The notes under the pieces were generated by a model. That model was not told the DNA's origin. It ran no database searches and was given only the letters and a program-made list of their open reading frames with translations. Below are positions 8,839 to 17,355 of a stretch of 64,000 nucleotides of DNA, piece by piece. Position numbers and translations under genes: made by a program. Source of the stretch: Henriciella marina (GTDB taxonomy: Bacteria > Pseudomonadota > Alphaproteobacteria > Caulobacterales > Hyphomonadaceae). Location of the stretch: positions 806,001-870,000 of the forward strand of contig NZ_JAPWGW010000001.1 of the NCBI RefSeq assembly GCF_027213945.1, in the 5' to 3' direction. Every line of letters begins with the position of its first letter. The first letter of the stretch is position 1.

Positions 8839-9335
8839 TCGAGCGCGCCTTCAAAGGCTGTCGCCATTTTGTCGTCGAACGCGGTGAGGGTGATCTTCAC
8901 CTCGTGATCTTTCGCGAATTCGCGGCAGGTATTCACGGCGATGCCGGCTGCCTCATTGGCAGGGTAGCCATAGACGCCTGTAGAGATTGCCGGAAAGGCG
9001 ATGGAGGTCAGGTCGCGCCGGACAAGTTCCTTAAGGCAGTGACGGTAGCACGCCTTCAGCAATTCTGCCTCGCCCTGATCGCCGCCGCGCCAGACCGGGC
9101 CGACCGTGTGGAAGATGAGACGCGGGGAAAGGTCAAAGCCTTCGGTAACGCGAACCTCTCCCGTCGGACACGGGGCAAGCGGTTTGCAGGCGTCCTTCAG
9201 GTCCCGGCCCGCTGCGCGGTGGATCGCACCATCCACGCCGCCGCCACCCATAAGTGAGCTGTTCGCAGCGTTCGCGATTACCTCGCAGTCCACGTCGAGA
9301 ATATTGCCTTGATAGAGATGGATGCGGCCTTTCAT
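8829..9335 (-). CDS. Macrodomain protein, O-acetyl-ADP-ribose deacetylase (YmdB-like)
   Basis: 168 residues starting [15 protein letters not shown]. One macro domain fills the protein. The ADP-ribose site is visible as [20 protein letters not shown] (residues about 22-42) and the phosphate loop STGVYGYP (about 120). The motif set is that of the MacroD/YmdB group, which removes acetyl from O-acetyl-ADP-ribose or mono-ADP-ribose from protein. It is convergent with, and overlaps by ten bases, the Cds1-like gene. It has no other operon partner on its strand except the S9 peptidase gene upstream, from which a terminator separates it. Confidence 0.88.
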   Translation of the reverse strand: MKGRIHLYQGNILDVDCEVIANAANSSLMGGGGVDGAIHRAAGRDLKDACKPLAPCPTGEVRVTEGFDLSPRLIFHTVGPVWRGGDQGEAELLKACYRHCLKELVRRDLTSIAFPAISTGVYGYPANEAAGIAVNTCREFAKDHEVKITLTAFDDKMATAFEGALDQP

Positions 9336-9398
9336 GTCGGCTCCCTGTCGTCTGTGAAACCCCAACGCAGAATGGCGGGGTGAAGTGCCAAAAGAAAA

Positions 9399-9428
9399 GC
9401 CGCCGCCCCTTCTGGCGGGGGCGGCGGC
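9399..9428 (-). terminator. Rho-independent terminator of the S9 peptidase gene
   Basis: An eleven-base perfect GC stem, GCCGCCGCCCC (9399-9409) with GGGGCGGCGGC (9418-9428). On the minus strand it is followed by TTTTCTTTT. It lies 31 bases after the peptidase stop and before the macrodomain gene. Confidence 0.88.
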
Positions 9429-9459
9429 CTGTCATCTTCTTGCTTGTAGCGCTGTGTTT

Positions 9460-11574
9460 CTATTCGCCGTCGTTGGTTTCTGCTTCATCGGCCCGGGCCG
9501 ACAACGCAACTGCTTCTTCAAGCCCGGCGACATATTCAGCGCCCGCCAGTACCTGGATGGTCGAGCCTTCGAAAGCTGTACCGAAATCCTCTGAGCGTCC
9601 ACCAAGGCATTCGCCGAGGAAGCCTTCCATCACCGAATAGAAGGCGAGGCGGTTTTCAGGACGAGCAAAGCCGTGTCCTTCGTCCGGGAAGTTCACATAG
9701 GTAACCGGAAGGCCCTTTTCGTTCATCGTCTCGACGAGCTGATCGGACTCCAGCTTGGTCACGCGCGGGTCGTTCTCGCCCTGGCCAATGAGGAGCGGAA
9801 CCGAAATGTCATCGACCCGGCTGATCGCGGAGCGCGCCAGCATGTCTTCGCGGTCCTCATCGTTGGCCGGATCGCCGACATATTTGAACCAGGTGCCCTC
9901 CAGGAAAGGCTTCCAATAGTCCGGAAAGCTCTCCACCAGGGTGACGAGGCTCGACGGACCAACAATGTCGACGCCGCAGGCAAAGGTGTCCGGTGTAAAG
10001 GTCACGCCGATCAGTGTCGCGTAGCCGCCATAGGAGCCGCCTGCGATGGCGACCTGGTCTTCAATGGCGATGTCTTCTTCGACAGCCCATTCGACGGCGT
10101 CGATCAGGTCATCATGCATCTTGCCGGAAAATTCCTTGACGGCGGCGTTGACGAACTCCTTACCGAAGCCGGTTGAGCCGCGATAATTGACCGACAGGAC
10201 GCCATAGCCGCGATTGGCGAGCCACTGGTGCCATGAATTGTAGCCATAGGAATCACGCGCCCAAGGGCCGCCATGGACGTTCAGCACCATCGGAACAGGC
10301 TGCTCAGGGCGGCCATCACCATCGGCATCAGAGCCGGGCGGCAGGGTCAGGTAAGAGACAAGCGTCAGGCCATCGCGTGACGCAATCTCAACCGGGTGCA
10401 TCGGCTGGAGCGGCGACGAGGCCAGGTCTGGCCGGGTCTTGAACATTTCCGTCAGCGTCTGGGCGCTGCGGTCATAGACATAATAGACGCCTGGCAGGGT
10501 CGCGGAGCCTGAGTAGACGACCATGCGGGAAAGGTCGTCGGTGGCGGCGACGATCTGGATATCGCCTTCTAGCTCAGACTGAAGGAAGTCGAGGTCGGCC
10601 GCGGCCTCGTCTGTGAGCGGCTGCCACTCATTGCGCAGATACTCTGCGGCGTAGGCCATCGGCTCATAGGTTTCTGGATGAAGCAGAACATCGCTGATAT
10701 CGGCGCGGTCATTCTCCGCGATGACTTCGGCAGACCCGTCTTCGGTGCTGATCTTCACAAGCGCAGCGGTGTCGCGGCCGCGGCTGTCGACCGCGTAGAA
10801 GGCGTCATTCGCCGCGTTGAAACCAAACGGATTGGTGGTGAGGAAGTCTTCAGCCGGGATGGAGGTCAGCTCATTGCCTTCCATGTCGACGATCGAGGCG
10901 CCGCCCCCTGGTGTCTGGACGAGGCCAAAGCGCGGCGTGAGTGTGTTGTCGATCAGCCAGCCAGCATAGCCTGGATTTTCGGCCGCGAGCTCCATCTCAC
11001 CCGTCGCCACATTAACGAGGTAGAGATCGAAAAGCTGCGGGTTGCGGTCGTTGAGGCCGATCAGCACCTTGCCGGGCTGTTCTTTCGAGACGCCCTGGAT
11101 CACGGCGCGTACGCCATCGGCAACAGGCGTCAGGTCGCGCGTCTCACCTGTTTCCACGTTCGAGGCATAGACGTGGAAGTTCTCATTCCCGCCATCGTCC
11201 TGCGTGTAATAGACATAGGCAGAGTCTGGTGACCAGAAGTGGCCGTTGAGGCCGCGATAGGTGTCATTGGTAATCGCCTCAGCGGCGTCCGGATCATCGG
11301 CAGGCGCAACCCAGATGTTCATGACGCCGTCGACCGGGGCGATCCAGCTAACGTACTCGCCATTCGGGCTGATGCGCCCCTGGGCTTTCTCAGGATTACC
11401 GAAGATCGCGGCCCGCTCGATCAGGTCATAGGAAGCAAAATCGCTAGCGGTGGCTTCCGTATCGGTCTGGGCGCTCTCCTGGGCTTCTGCCGATTTCAAG
11501 GTCTCGGGCGAACAGCCCGCGAGCCAGGCGCCTGACAGCGCAATGGCGCCGACGCTCACAAATGTGCGTTTCAT
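9460..11574 (-). CDS. S9 family prolyl oligopeptidase-type lipoprotein
   Basis: 704 residues from [13 protein letters not shown]; the lipobox WLAGC puts the mature Cys near residue 21, so the protein is membrane-anchored. Residues about 50-420 form a beta-propeller with WD/PD40-like repeats ([14 protein letters not shown]). The C-terminal alpha/beta hydrolase has the Ser in GGSYGGYA, the Asp in GQGENDPRV and the His in PDEGHGF. Such enzymes cut short peptides in the periplasm. It stands alone between terminator and a promoter with a short TATCG/CGATA inverted repeat. It was inserted between aroA and cmk relative to the usual order. Confidence 0.9.
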   Translation of the reverse strand: MKRTFVSVGAIALSGAWLAGCSPETLKSAEAQESAQTDTEATASDFASYDLIERAAIFGNPEKAQGRISPNGEYVSWIAPVDGVMNIWVAPADDPDAAEAITNDTYRGLNGHFWSPDSAYVYYTQDDGGNENFHVYASNVETGETRDLTPVADGVRAVIQGVSKEQPGKVLIGLNDRNPQLFDLYLVNVATGEMELAAENPGYAGWLIDNTLTPRFGLVQTPGGGASIVDMEGNELTSIPAEDFLTTNPFGFNAANDAFYAVDSRGRDTAALVKISTEDGSAEVIAENDRADISDVLLHPETYEPMAYAAEYLRNEWQPLTDEAAADLDFLQSELEGDIQIVAATDDLSRMVVYSGSATLPGVYYVYDRSAQTLTEMFKTRPDLASSPLQPMHPVEIASRDGLTLVSYLTLPPGSDADGDGRPEQPVPMVLNVHGGPWARDSYGYNSWHQWLANRGYGVLSVNYRGSTGFGKEFVNAAVKEFSGKMHDDLIDAVEWAVEEDIAIEDQVAIAGGSYGGYATLIGVTFTPDTFACGVDIVGPSSLVTLVESFPDYWKPFLEGTWFKYVGDPANDEDREDMLARSAISRVDDISVPLLIGQGENDPRVTKLESDQLVETMNEKGLPVTYVNFPDEGHGFARPENRLAFYSVMEGFLGECLGGRSEDFGTAFEGSTIQVLAGAEYVAGLEEAVALSARADEAETNDGE

Positions 11575-11598
11575 GATGTACCCTCCATCCATTTAAAT

Positions 11599-11613
11599 TA
11601 TCGAAAAACGATA
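11599..11613. promoter_or_regulatory. Short inverted repeat upstream of the S9 peptidase lipoprotein gene
   Basis: TATCG (11599-11603) and CGATA (11609-11613) form a perfect five-base inverted repeat across AAAAA, about 25 bases before the start codon, in an otherwise AT-rich patch of this GC-rich window. It could be a repressor site. The binding protein is unknown. Confidence 0.3.
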
Positions 11614-11669
11614 TACATGGGTGACGGTGTTGGCAAGCTGGCCGCAAAAATAAATCCGGCGGCCGGCAG

Positions 11670-12992
11670 TCAGATTTCCCGGATATCGGCGCCGAGTGTG
11701 CGCATATGGTCGAGGAATTCCGGATAGGAGGTTGCGATCATCGCGATGTCATCGACGGCGACAGGTTTCTGGCTGGCCGTACCCATGACAAGAGCGCTCA
11801 TGGCAATGCGGTGGTCGTGGTGAGTCTCTACAAGGCCGCCGCCGGGCGGCGGACCATCACAGCCCATGACGGTGAATCCGTCCTCATGCTCCTCAACTTC
11901 GACCCCGTTCACGCGCAACATCGCGACGATGGCGCTGATGCGGTCGCTCTCCTTCACGCGCAATTCCTCTGCGCCGCGCACCCGCGTTTCACCTTTGGCA
12001 AAGGCGGCAATTACGGCGAGGATCGGGAACTCGTCGATCATGGCAGCGACCAGGGTTTCCGGAATCTTGCAGCCTTTCAGGTCGCTGGTTTCGGCCTGCA
12101 GGTCGACAAGACGTTCGCCCGCGCCGTCGCCGGTTTCCTCAGCACCAAGCCCTGCACCCATCTGGCCAGCGGCCTGAAAGAAGCCGTCGCGGGTTGCATT
12201 CGACATGATGTGTTCGACGACAACGCCGCCGGACGGAGAGATGAGGGCACCCGCTATGAGGAAGGCCGCGGAAGACGGGTCGCCGGGTATGCTCGTCTCT
12301 ACGGCTTGAAGGGACTGGCCGCCTTCAATCGTGACCACGTTCTGACTGCCCTTGCCGGCGCGCACCGCCACGTCGACACCAAAGCTGCGCAACATGCGTT
12401 CAGTATGGTCGCGCGTGGCGTACAGTTCTGTCACCTCGGTGAGGCCATCGGCATTGAGGCCGGCCAGAAGGATGGCAGATTTCACCTGTGCTGAAGCCTG
12501 CTTTGGCGCGTAAGAGATCGGGGTGAGGTCTGCACGCCCGCTCAGTGTGAGAGGCAGCTTGTCGCGGCCTTCCGGCGCGAATTTGGCGCCCATCAGTTTT
12601 AGCGGATCGGTTATGCGGGCCATGGGGCGTGAGGACAGGCTCTTGTCGCCGGTCAGCTCTGCTCTGAGGTCATAGCCAGCCATCAGCCCCATCATCAGGC
12701 GTGAGCCCGTACCGGAATTGCCAAAGTCGAGGGGCGCGGATGGCGAGCGCAAGCCTGTCTTGCCGGTGCCCTCTATGCGCCAGCGTCCCGGGGCAGTCTG
12801 CTCTACTTCGGCGCCCAGTGCCTGCATGGCCCGCGCCGTGTTTATGACGTCCTCGCCTTCCAGCAGACCGGAGATTTCAGACACGCCAGCGGCGGCGCCA
12901 GCGAGCATGAGGGCGCGGTGAGAACACGACTTGTCGCCGGGCGCACGGATCGCGCCCTGAAACCGATCAACCGGGAACGAAGTCCATGCCAA
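11670..12992 (-). CDS. aroA: 3-phosphoshikimate 1-carboxyvinyltransferase (EPSP synthase), class II-like
   Basis: 440 residues. I start it at the TTG at 12992, because AAGGAG stands six bases before it and the family sequence begins there; a longer frame to 13118 would overlap the divergent gene. EPSP synthase joins shikimate-3-phosphate and PEP in aromatic biosynthesis. The class II (CP4-type) marks are all present: PGDKS, RDHTE, SAQVK and NATRD. At the glyphosate-critical turn it has NSGTG, with Gly where the resistant CP4 enzyme has Ala. Catalytic ELRVKESDR and DHRIAMS follow near the C-terminus. cmk, its usual neighbour, is four kilobases away. Confidence 0.94.
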   Translation of the reverse strand: MAWTSFPVDRFQGAIRAPGDKSCSHRALMLAGAAAGVSEISGLLEGEDVINTARAMQALGAEVEQTAPGRWRIEGTGKTGLRSPSAPLDFGNSGTGSRLMMGLMAGYDLRAELTGDKSLSSRPMARITDPLKLMGAKFAPEGRDKLPLTLSGRADLTPISYAPKQASAQVKSAILLAGLNADGLTEVTELYATRDHTERMLRSFGVDVAVRAGKGSQNVVTIEGGQSLQAVETSIPGDPSSAAFLIAGALISPSGGVVVEHIMSNATRDGFFQAAGQMGAGLGAEETGDGAGERLVDLQAETSDLKGCKIPETLVAAMIDEFPILAVIAAFAKGETRVRGAEELRVKESDRISAIVAMLRVNGVEVEEHEDGFTVMGCDGPPPGGGLVETHHDHRIAMSALVMGTASQKPVAVDDIAMIATSYPEFLDHMRTLGADIREI

Positions 12993-13095
12993 TGATTTCT
13001 CCTTTGCAGATCGACGCCAAAAGCGCTTTGACAGGGGCGGGGGTTTCTGGCAAGCGCCCCGGCAATTATTAAATCGAGCCCGGAGTTCCTTACCA

Positions 13096-13716
13096 ATGGC
13101 TGATCCTGATCTTGGCACAAAGCAGATCTGTCCGAGCTGCGAAGCGAAATTCTACGATCTCAACAAGCGCCCTGCCGTTTGCCCGAAGTGCAAGACCGAA
13201 TTCGATCCAGAAGACGATGAGGTACGCACGACGAGCGCAAAGCTGAAGGCCAAGCGCGCCAAGAGCTCTGTCCCTGTCGATGAGGACGAGGACGATCTCG
13301 AAGAAGAGACGAAAAAGAAAAAGAAGAAAAAGGCGACGGTCCGCGACACCGATGACGACGACATCGATGATGAGGAAGAAGTCGAAGATGACGAAGAAGA
13401 CGAGGACGAGGAGGATGATGTGGCCTCCCGTGAACTCGGTTCGGAAGCTGATGAAGTCGTCCTGGAAGGCAATGACGAGGACGAAGACGAGGAAGCCGCC
13501 CCCGGCAAGGTGCCGACCGGCTTCTCCGAAGACGAACTCGACGATGATGATGACGACGAAGACATCCCCCTCGATGACGAGGAGGAGGAAGACTTCGACC
13601 TTGAAGACGATATCGACCTCGACGATGACGACCTGGATGTGGACGAAGACGATGATAGTGATGACGACGCCGACGAAGTTGACGGCGACGATGAGGACGA
13701 CACGAAATCGTCCTGA
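13096..13716 (+). CDS. TIGR02300 family zinc-ribbon acidic protein
   Basis: 206 residues. The N-terminus holds a treble-clef-like zinc ribbon, CPSCEAKFYDLNKRP then CPKCKTEFDP (Cys pairs about residues 13/16 and 30/33), with the FYDLNK signature of TIGR02300. A Lys-rich patch (KKKKKK, about residues 73-79) follows, then some 120 residues made mostly of Asp and Glu. The family is almost confined to alphaproteobacteria and its function is unknown. It diverges from aroA and precedes tRNA-Ala, a neighbourhood often seen in this class. The acidic tail comes from GAY-rich DNA that creates false Ser-rich frames on the other strand. Confidence 0.88.
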   Translation: MADPDLGTKQICPSCEAKFYDLNKRPAVCPKCKTEFDPEDDEVRTTSAKLKAKRAKSSVPVDEDEDDLEEETKKKKKKKATVRDTDDDDIDDEEEVEDDEEDEDEEDDVASRELGSEADEVVLEGNDEDEDEEAAPGKVPTGFSEDELDDDDDDEDIPLDDEEEEDFDLEDDIDLDDDDLDVDEDDDSDDDADEVDGDDEDDTKSS

Positions 13717-13725
13717 CAATTGGAC

Positions 13726-13752
13726 TTGATCGGCGGCGCGTGAGGCTATAAC
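13726..13752 (+). promoter_or_regulatory. Candidate promoter of tRNA-Ala
   Basis: TTGATC (13726-13731) and TATAAC (13747-13752) are 15 bases apart, and the tRNA begins 21 bases after the second box. The second box lies in the loop and arm of a perfect eight-base inverted repeat (13737-13744 with 13752-13759). Spacing is slightly short for a sigma-70 promoter. Confidence 0.4.
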
Positions 13753-13773
13753 TCACGCGTCTCCGACTGGTAC

Positions 13774-13849
13774 GGGGCCTTAGCTCAGCTGGGAGAGCGC
13801 CTGCATGGCATGCAGGAGGTCAGCGGTTCGATCCCGCTAGGCTCCACCA
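13774..13849 (+). tRNA. tRNA-Ala (anticodon GGC)
   Basis: 76 bases fold as a full cloverleaf. The acceptor GGGGCCT pairs with AGGCTCC, and the D arm contains AGCTCAGCTGGGAGAGC. The anticodon stem CCTGC/GCAGG closes the loop ATGGCAT, giving GGC (Ala). The T arm has GGTTCGATCC-type sequence, and CCA is encoded at 13847-13849. It reads GCC/GCU alanine codons. Confidence 0.96.
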
Positions 13850-14017
13850 TTTTTCTTAGTTCCCCGCTTCACTTCGTTTCGCGATGGATCGCGCTCAGGG
13901 CTGCGGGTTCGCTGATATCGCAGATACTCAGTTCCCCTGCGACGCCGCGTCCCGGAACAGGCCATACCGACCGCCCGTTTCTCCAGTGACTTTCGAAAAG
14001 ACACGGAGATAGAAGAG

Positions 14018-14695
14018 ATGAGCTACGCGCTTACACTACAATCGATTGAGCCCGTCACACCTGACGTCTTCAAGCTGCGCTTCGACAAGCCTGCAGGGCT
14101 GGGCGTACAGCCGGGGCAGGCGGTAGACCTGGCTATCGACAAGGAAGACTGGCGCGAGGAAAAGCGACCGTTCACGCCGACCAGTTTGCCATCCGACGGC
14201 TATCTTGAATTCACCATCAAATCCTATCCGGAGCATAATGGTGTGACCGAACAGATCGCCAGGCTGCAGCCCGGTGACCGCGTGCTTGTCGACGAGCCAT
14301 GGGGTGCCATTGAGGATGAGGGCAAGGGCTGGTTTATCGCGGGCGGTGCTGGTGTGACGCCGATGATTGCGATCCTGCGAAAGCGCCTCGAAGACAAGGG
14401 CACGCTAGAGGGCTGTGAGCTCATTTTCACCAACAGCAAGCAGGAAGACATCATCTACCGCGACGAGTTCGAGCAGATGGATGGCCTGAAGACGTATTTT
14501 ACCGTTACGGACCAGGACAGCGCAGACGTGCATACACGCAAGATCGACAAGGCGCTGCTGGAAGAGCGGATCGAACCGGGCAAGGGCAAATGCTATATCT
14601 GCGGACCGGATGGGATGGTCGAGGACATTGCAGGCACGCTGAAAGAGATCGGTGTGGCCGAAGATGACATCATCATCGAGGAGTTCTTTGACTGA
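14018..14695 (+). CDS. Ferredoxin/flavodoxin reductase-like FAD-binding oxidoreductase
   Basis: 225 residues, with the two-domain ferredoxin-NADP reductase plan. Residues 1-95 form the flavin barrel, with EKRPFTPTS in place of the common RxYS/T flavin motif. Residues 100-225 form the NAD(P) domain with AGGAGVTPMIAIL (about 109) and CYICGPDGMV (about 190), and an aromatic C-terminus EEFFD. It has no iron-sulfur domain, so it must pass electrons to a separate partner. No partner is adjacent. SD-like GGAGATAGAAG precedes the ATG. Confidence 0.82.
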   Translation: MSYALTLQSIEPVTPDVFKLRFDKPAGLGVQPGQAVDLAIDKEDWREEKRPFTPTSLPSDGYLEFTIKSYPEHNGVTEQIARLQPGDRVLVDEPWGAIEDEGKGWFIAGGAGVTPMIAILRKRLEDKGTLEGCELIFTNSKQEDIIYRDEFEQMDGLKTYFTVTDQDSADVHTRKIDKALLEERIEPGKGKCYICGPDGMVEDIAGTLKEIGVAEDDIIIEEFFD

Positions 14696-14898
14696 TCTGA
14701 ACAGATGTTCAGACTGGGATCGATAGAAGCCGGATTGCCCGCATAACGCCGCTATTGCGGCTTGAACGCGGCATAATCAGCCCCCAAATTTGATCATGAC
14801 ACGGAAAGACCCGGCGCCATTCGGTGCCGCCGCCTAGCGGGGCGCCTGGCCGGGGTTCTCATGTGTCGTGGTCCTGTCTTTGAAGGAAGGAGCATGCC

Positions 14899-15144
14899 AT
14901 GACGACAGACCTTGAACATCACGCTGCAAAGCTCTTCACCGCGAAGGATCTGGTCTATGTACGCCAGATTGCGGACGACGAACTGAGCGGCCTGCCTGAC
15001 GAGGCGCTGGAAGCCGTCAACGATCGCACCTCCCTGTTTGTGGTTGCGAACGGCGATGGTGAGCAACTGGCCATCGTAGAGGGCCGTGACGCTGCGTTCG
15101 CCGCAGCCCGCGCCTATGAGATGCAGCCTGTCAGCGTCCACTAG
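14899..15144 (+). CDS. DUF1150 family small protein
   Basis: 81 residues. The sequence LVYVRQIADDEL, a central LFVVANGDGEQLAIVEGRDAA block and the terminal PVSVH match the alphaproteobacterial DUF1150 family, whose function is unknown. It often sits beside an Hsp20 gene, but not here. A very strong ribosome site, AAGGAAGGAG, is at 14881-14890. The 200-base leader before it contains GC-rich inverted segments, and a terminator follows, so it is transcribed alone. Confidence 0.8.
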   Translation: MTTDLEHHAAKLFTAKDLVYVRQIADDELSGLPDEALEAVNDRTSLFVVANGDGEQLAIVEGRDAAFAAARAYEMQPVSVH

Positions 15145-15166
15145 ACGCCTTTTCAGATGAACAAGG

Positions 15167-15195
15167 AAAAGCCCGGCGAGATGCCGGGCTTTTTT
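15167..15195. terminator. Bidirectional terminator after DUF1150 gene and S9 peptidase
   Basis: Stem AAAAGCCCGGC (15167-15177) with GCCGGGCTTTT (15183-15193), loop of five, T tract to 15195. The A run on the left makes it work for the convergent peptidase gene as well. Confidence 0.92.
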
Positions 15196-15219
15196 GTTGC
15201 CGTTAATGAGCTGGGGCGA

Positions 15220-17292
15220 TCAGTCGCTGAACGACCAGATCTGAGGATCGACGGTGAGGTGGCTGTCGAGGAAGCCGATAATGGCTTCCATCTCCTTGCG
15301 CTGGTCACCTGCCATGCGATGTGAATGCCCGGATCGGTAAAGCTCTACGAACTCTACGCTTTTGCCAGCTTCGGTCAGTGCTTCCACCATGAGCGATGAT
15401 TGCTCGACCGGCACGACCGCATCTTCATGCCCGTGAATCATCAGGACGGGCGCCTTCACTTGTTGAGCAAGGCGCGCAGGCGAATGCGCCGCAAGTTCAT
15501 CGCGGTCGCGGCGCGGATCACCGATGTGCCGGGTCCAGTACTCATACTCGTCTGAGCGGCTCCCATCCTCGTCGCGCACCCAGTCCAGCATCTCAAGAAG
15601 GTCGCTCGGTCCGGACGCTGCAATGACGCATTTATAGAGGTCAGGGGTCAGCGTGGCGGCTGCGAGGGCAGCATACCCGCCATAGGAATATCCGAAGATG
15701 CAAGCGTTGGACGGGTCGGCCTTGCCAGTCGCGATGAGGTGAGCGAACCCGTCTTCGATGTCATGCTGCATGGCCTTGCCCCATTGGCGCCTGCCGGCAT
15801 CGGCAAACTCCAGCCCATAGCCAGAGGACCCGCGGAAATTCGGCTGGAACACGGCATAGCCGTTGCCGGCGAGGATCTGCGCAAGCGGGTCGAATGTAAT
15901 CGTGTCGCGCATTTCCGGCCCGCCATGAGGCATGACGACGACCGGAGGGATCACGCCGTCTCCGACGCCCTTCGGCATCGTCAGATAGCCGGTGATCTCC
16001 AGTCCGTCGCGCGCCCGGTATTTCACGATCTCGACAGGCGACAGCCTGTAGGGTGAGAGGTTCGGAAACGCGCTGCCATAATTGCGGACATGGGCGTTTT
16101 CGACGTCATAGACGTAATAGGTGCCCGGCTCCTGCGGACCGCTCGCGTAGAGCAACCAGCGTTTTCCGTCGCGGCTGCTGTCGGTCCAGTCGATATTCAC
16201 TGCGGCATCAAACATGGTCGACAGGCCGTCCATGTGGGCCTGCATAGCCTGGTCGGTGAATTCGGTTTTCAGCAGATCATCATAGTAGCGGCTGCCAAGA
16301 TATTCGTACGACTCCGGATTGATCAGCGCGTCTTCGATGTCGCGGTCCGGATCGACGCGGATCGGGCGGACATAGGTGTCGGTCGTGAAATCATAGAGAT
16401 GGATACCCGTCGTCGGCTCACCTTCGGGACGCGCGGCGACATAATAGGTGCCTGTCACCGCGCCAGGAGAGAGCGGACGAAATTCCGTGCTTTGCTTGAT
16501 GGTTTCAGCGCGCTCATCTGCGCGAACCGATTTAAGACGTTTCCAGGAGGTGCGGCCGTTGGGGCGATCCTGCCGTCCATAATATGTGTACCGCGTGCCT
16601 CGGCGATTTGCGTCGACCCGCAAGGCGGGTTGGCCGTCAATGTCCGCATACCAGCCAATCGTGCCCTTCTTCCCTACGCCGATGCGTTCGTGAGCACCGG
16701 TCGAAACCTGGACCCTGAAAAGATCGAGATCGCCGCGCAACGTGGCTGCGACGAGAAAATGGTCAGGTTCATTCGGCAGGAAGCTGACAATCCGGCCAAG
16801 GTTCAGGTTGCGCTTTTCAAGAGACTTCACGCCTTCGAAGACACGCTGAACGCCTGAGCCGTCACGGCGCACGAGGTATAGCCGGGTCACCGGGATTGGC
16901 ATCGTCTCGAAACCGGAGAATGTGTAATAGTTGAGGCCCGCGCGCGTATAAATCTGTCCGTCAAATGTGCCGTAGACTGTGACTGACGTGATCAGCCAGT
17001 CGTCGTTCGCCCATTCCACCCAGTTAACAAATGTCGATTCGTCGAAGGGTAGATCGACCGTCTGAGCTTGCGGATTATCGAGATCGCTGACGAAGACGAA
17101 GATGCCCTCATGGTTCAGCTTCACACCCGCGAGCCAGCGGCCGTTCGGTGAGAGTTCGACACTGCTCAGCGCTGGCGCGCGCAGATAATCGTGAAATGTG
17201 GTGCTGTTTCGCAGGGCGTCCCCATAGCCGCCCTGCGCAGAAGCCCAGACTGGCAGCCATAGGCAGGCCAGCATTATCAGTAATCTTTTCAA
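15220..17292 (-). CDS. S9 family peptidase (acylaminoacyl/dipeptidyl peptidase type), secreted
   Basis: 690 residues with a Sec signal peptide (cleavage after VWASA, about residue 18). Residues about 30-420 form a propeller-like domain. The hydrolase domain has the Ser in GYSYGGYAAL, the Asp in HGHEDAVVP and the His in SGHSHRM, the full triad. It acts on peptides in the periplasm. It is only distantly like the other S9 peptidase in the window, so the two are unlikely to be a recent duplication. A 24-base inverted repeat lies 11 bases before the start codon. Confidence 0.9.
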   Translation of the reverse strand: MKRLLIMLACLWLPVWASAQGGYGDALRNSTTFHDYLRAPALSSVELSPNGRWLAGVKLNHEGIFVFVSDLDNPQAQTVDLPFDESTFVNWVEWANDDWLITSVTVYGTFDGQIYTRAGLNYYTFSGFETMPIPVTRLYLVRRDGSGVQRVFEGVKSLEKRNLNLGRIVSFLPNEPDHFLVAATLRGDLDLFRVQVSTGAHERIGVGKKGTIGWYADIDGQPALRVDANRRGTRYTYYGRQDRPNGRTSWKRLKSVRADERAETIKQSTEFRPLSPGAVTGTYYVAARPEGEPTTGIHLYDFTTDTYVRPIRVDPDRDIEDALINPESYEYLGSRYYDDLLKTEFTDQAMQAHMDGLSTMFDAAVNIDWTDSSRDGKRWLLYASGPQEPGTYYVYDVENAHVRNYGSAFPNLSPYRLSPVEIVKYRARDGLEITGYLTMPKGVGDGVIPPVVVMPHGGPEMRDTITFDPLAQILAGNGYAVFQPNFRGSSGYGLEFADAGRRQWGKAMQHDIEDGFAHLIATGKADPSNACIFGYSYGGYAALAAATLTPDLYKCVIAASGPSDLLEMLDWVRDEDGSRSDEYEYWTRHIGDPRRDRDELAAHSPARLAQQVKAPVLMIHGHEDAVVPVEQSSLMVEALTEAGKSVEFVELYRSGHSHRMAGDQRKEMEAIIGFLDSHLTVDPQIWSFSD

Positions 17293-17302
17293 AACCCTGC
17301 CC

Positions 17303-17326
17303 TCTCAACTCGATCTTGAGTTGAGA
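17303..17326. promoter_or_regulatory. Inverted repeat in the leader of the second S9 peptidase gene
   Basis: TCTCAACTC (17303-17311) and GAGTTGAGA (17318-17326) are perfect nine-base arms around a six-base spacer. No T tract follows on the minus strand, so it is not a standard terminator for the upstream dehydrogenase gene. It abuts the purine-rich ribosome site of the peptidase gene, and could be an operator or a hairpin that limits translation. Confidence 0.4.
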
Positions 17327-17355
17327 TCAGGCGAGCCGAGGCGTCAAGCCTGCGG

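Noticed and set aside
13152-13703. Very Ser-rich frame opposite the TIGR02300 gene
   Set aside because: The Ser runs are the reverse reading of GAC/GAT/GAA codons of the acidic tail; no start context.
14796-14837. 13-residue leader peptide before the DUF1150 gene
   Set aside because: ATG to TAG is in frame, but there is no ribosome site and no attenuator pattern or codon bias to support it.
9460-17292. The two S9 peptidases as a recent tandem duplication
   Set aside because: Only the catalytic motifs are alike; one is a lipoprotein and one has an ordinary signal, and the propeller parts differ throughout.
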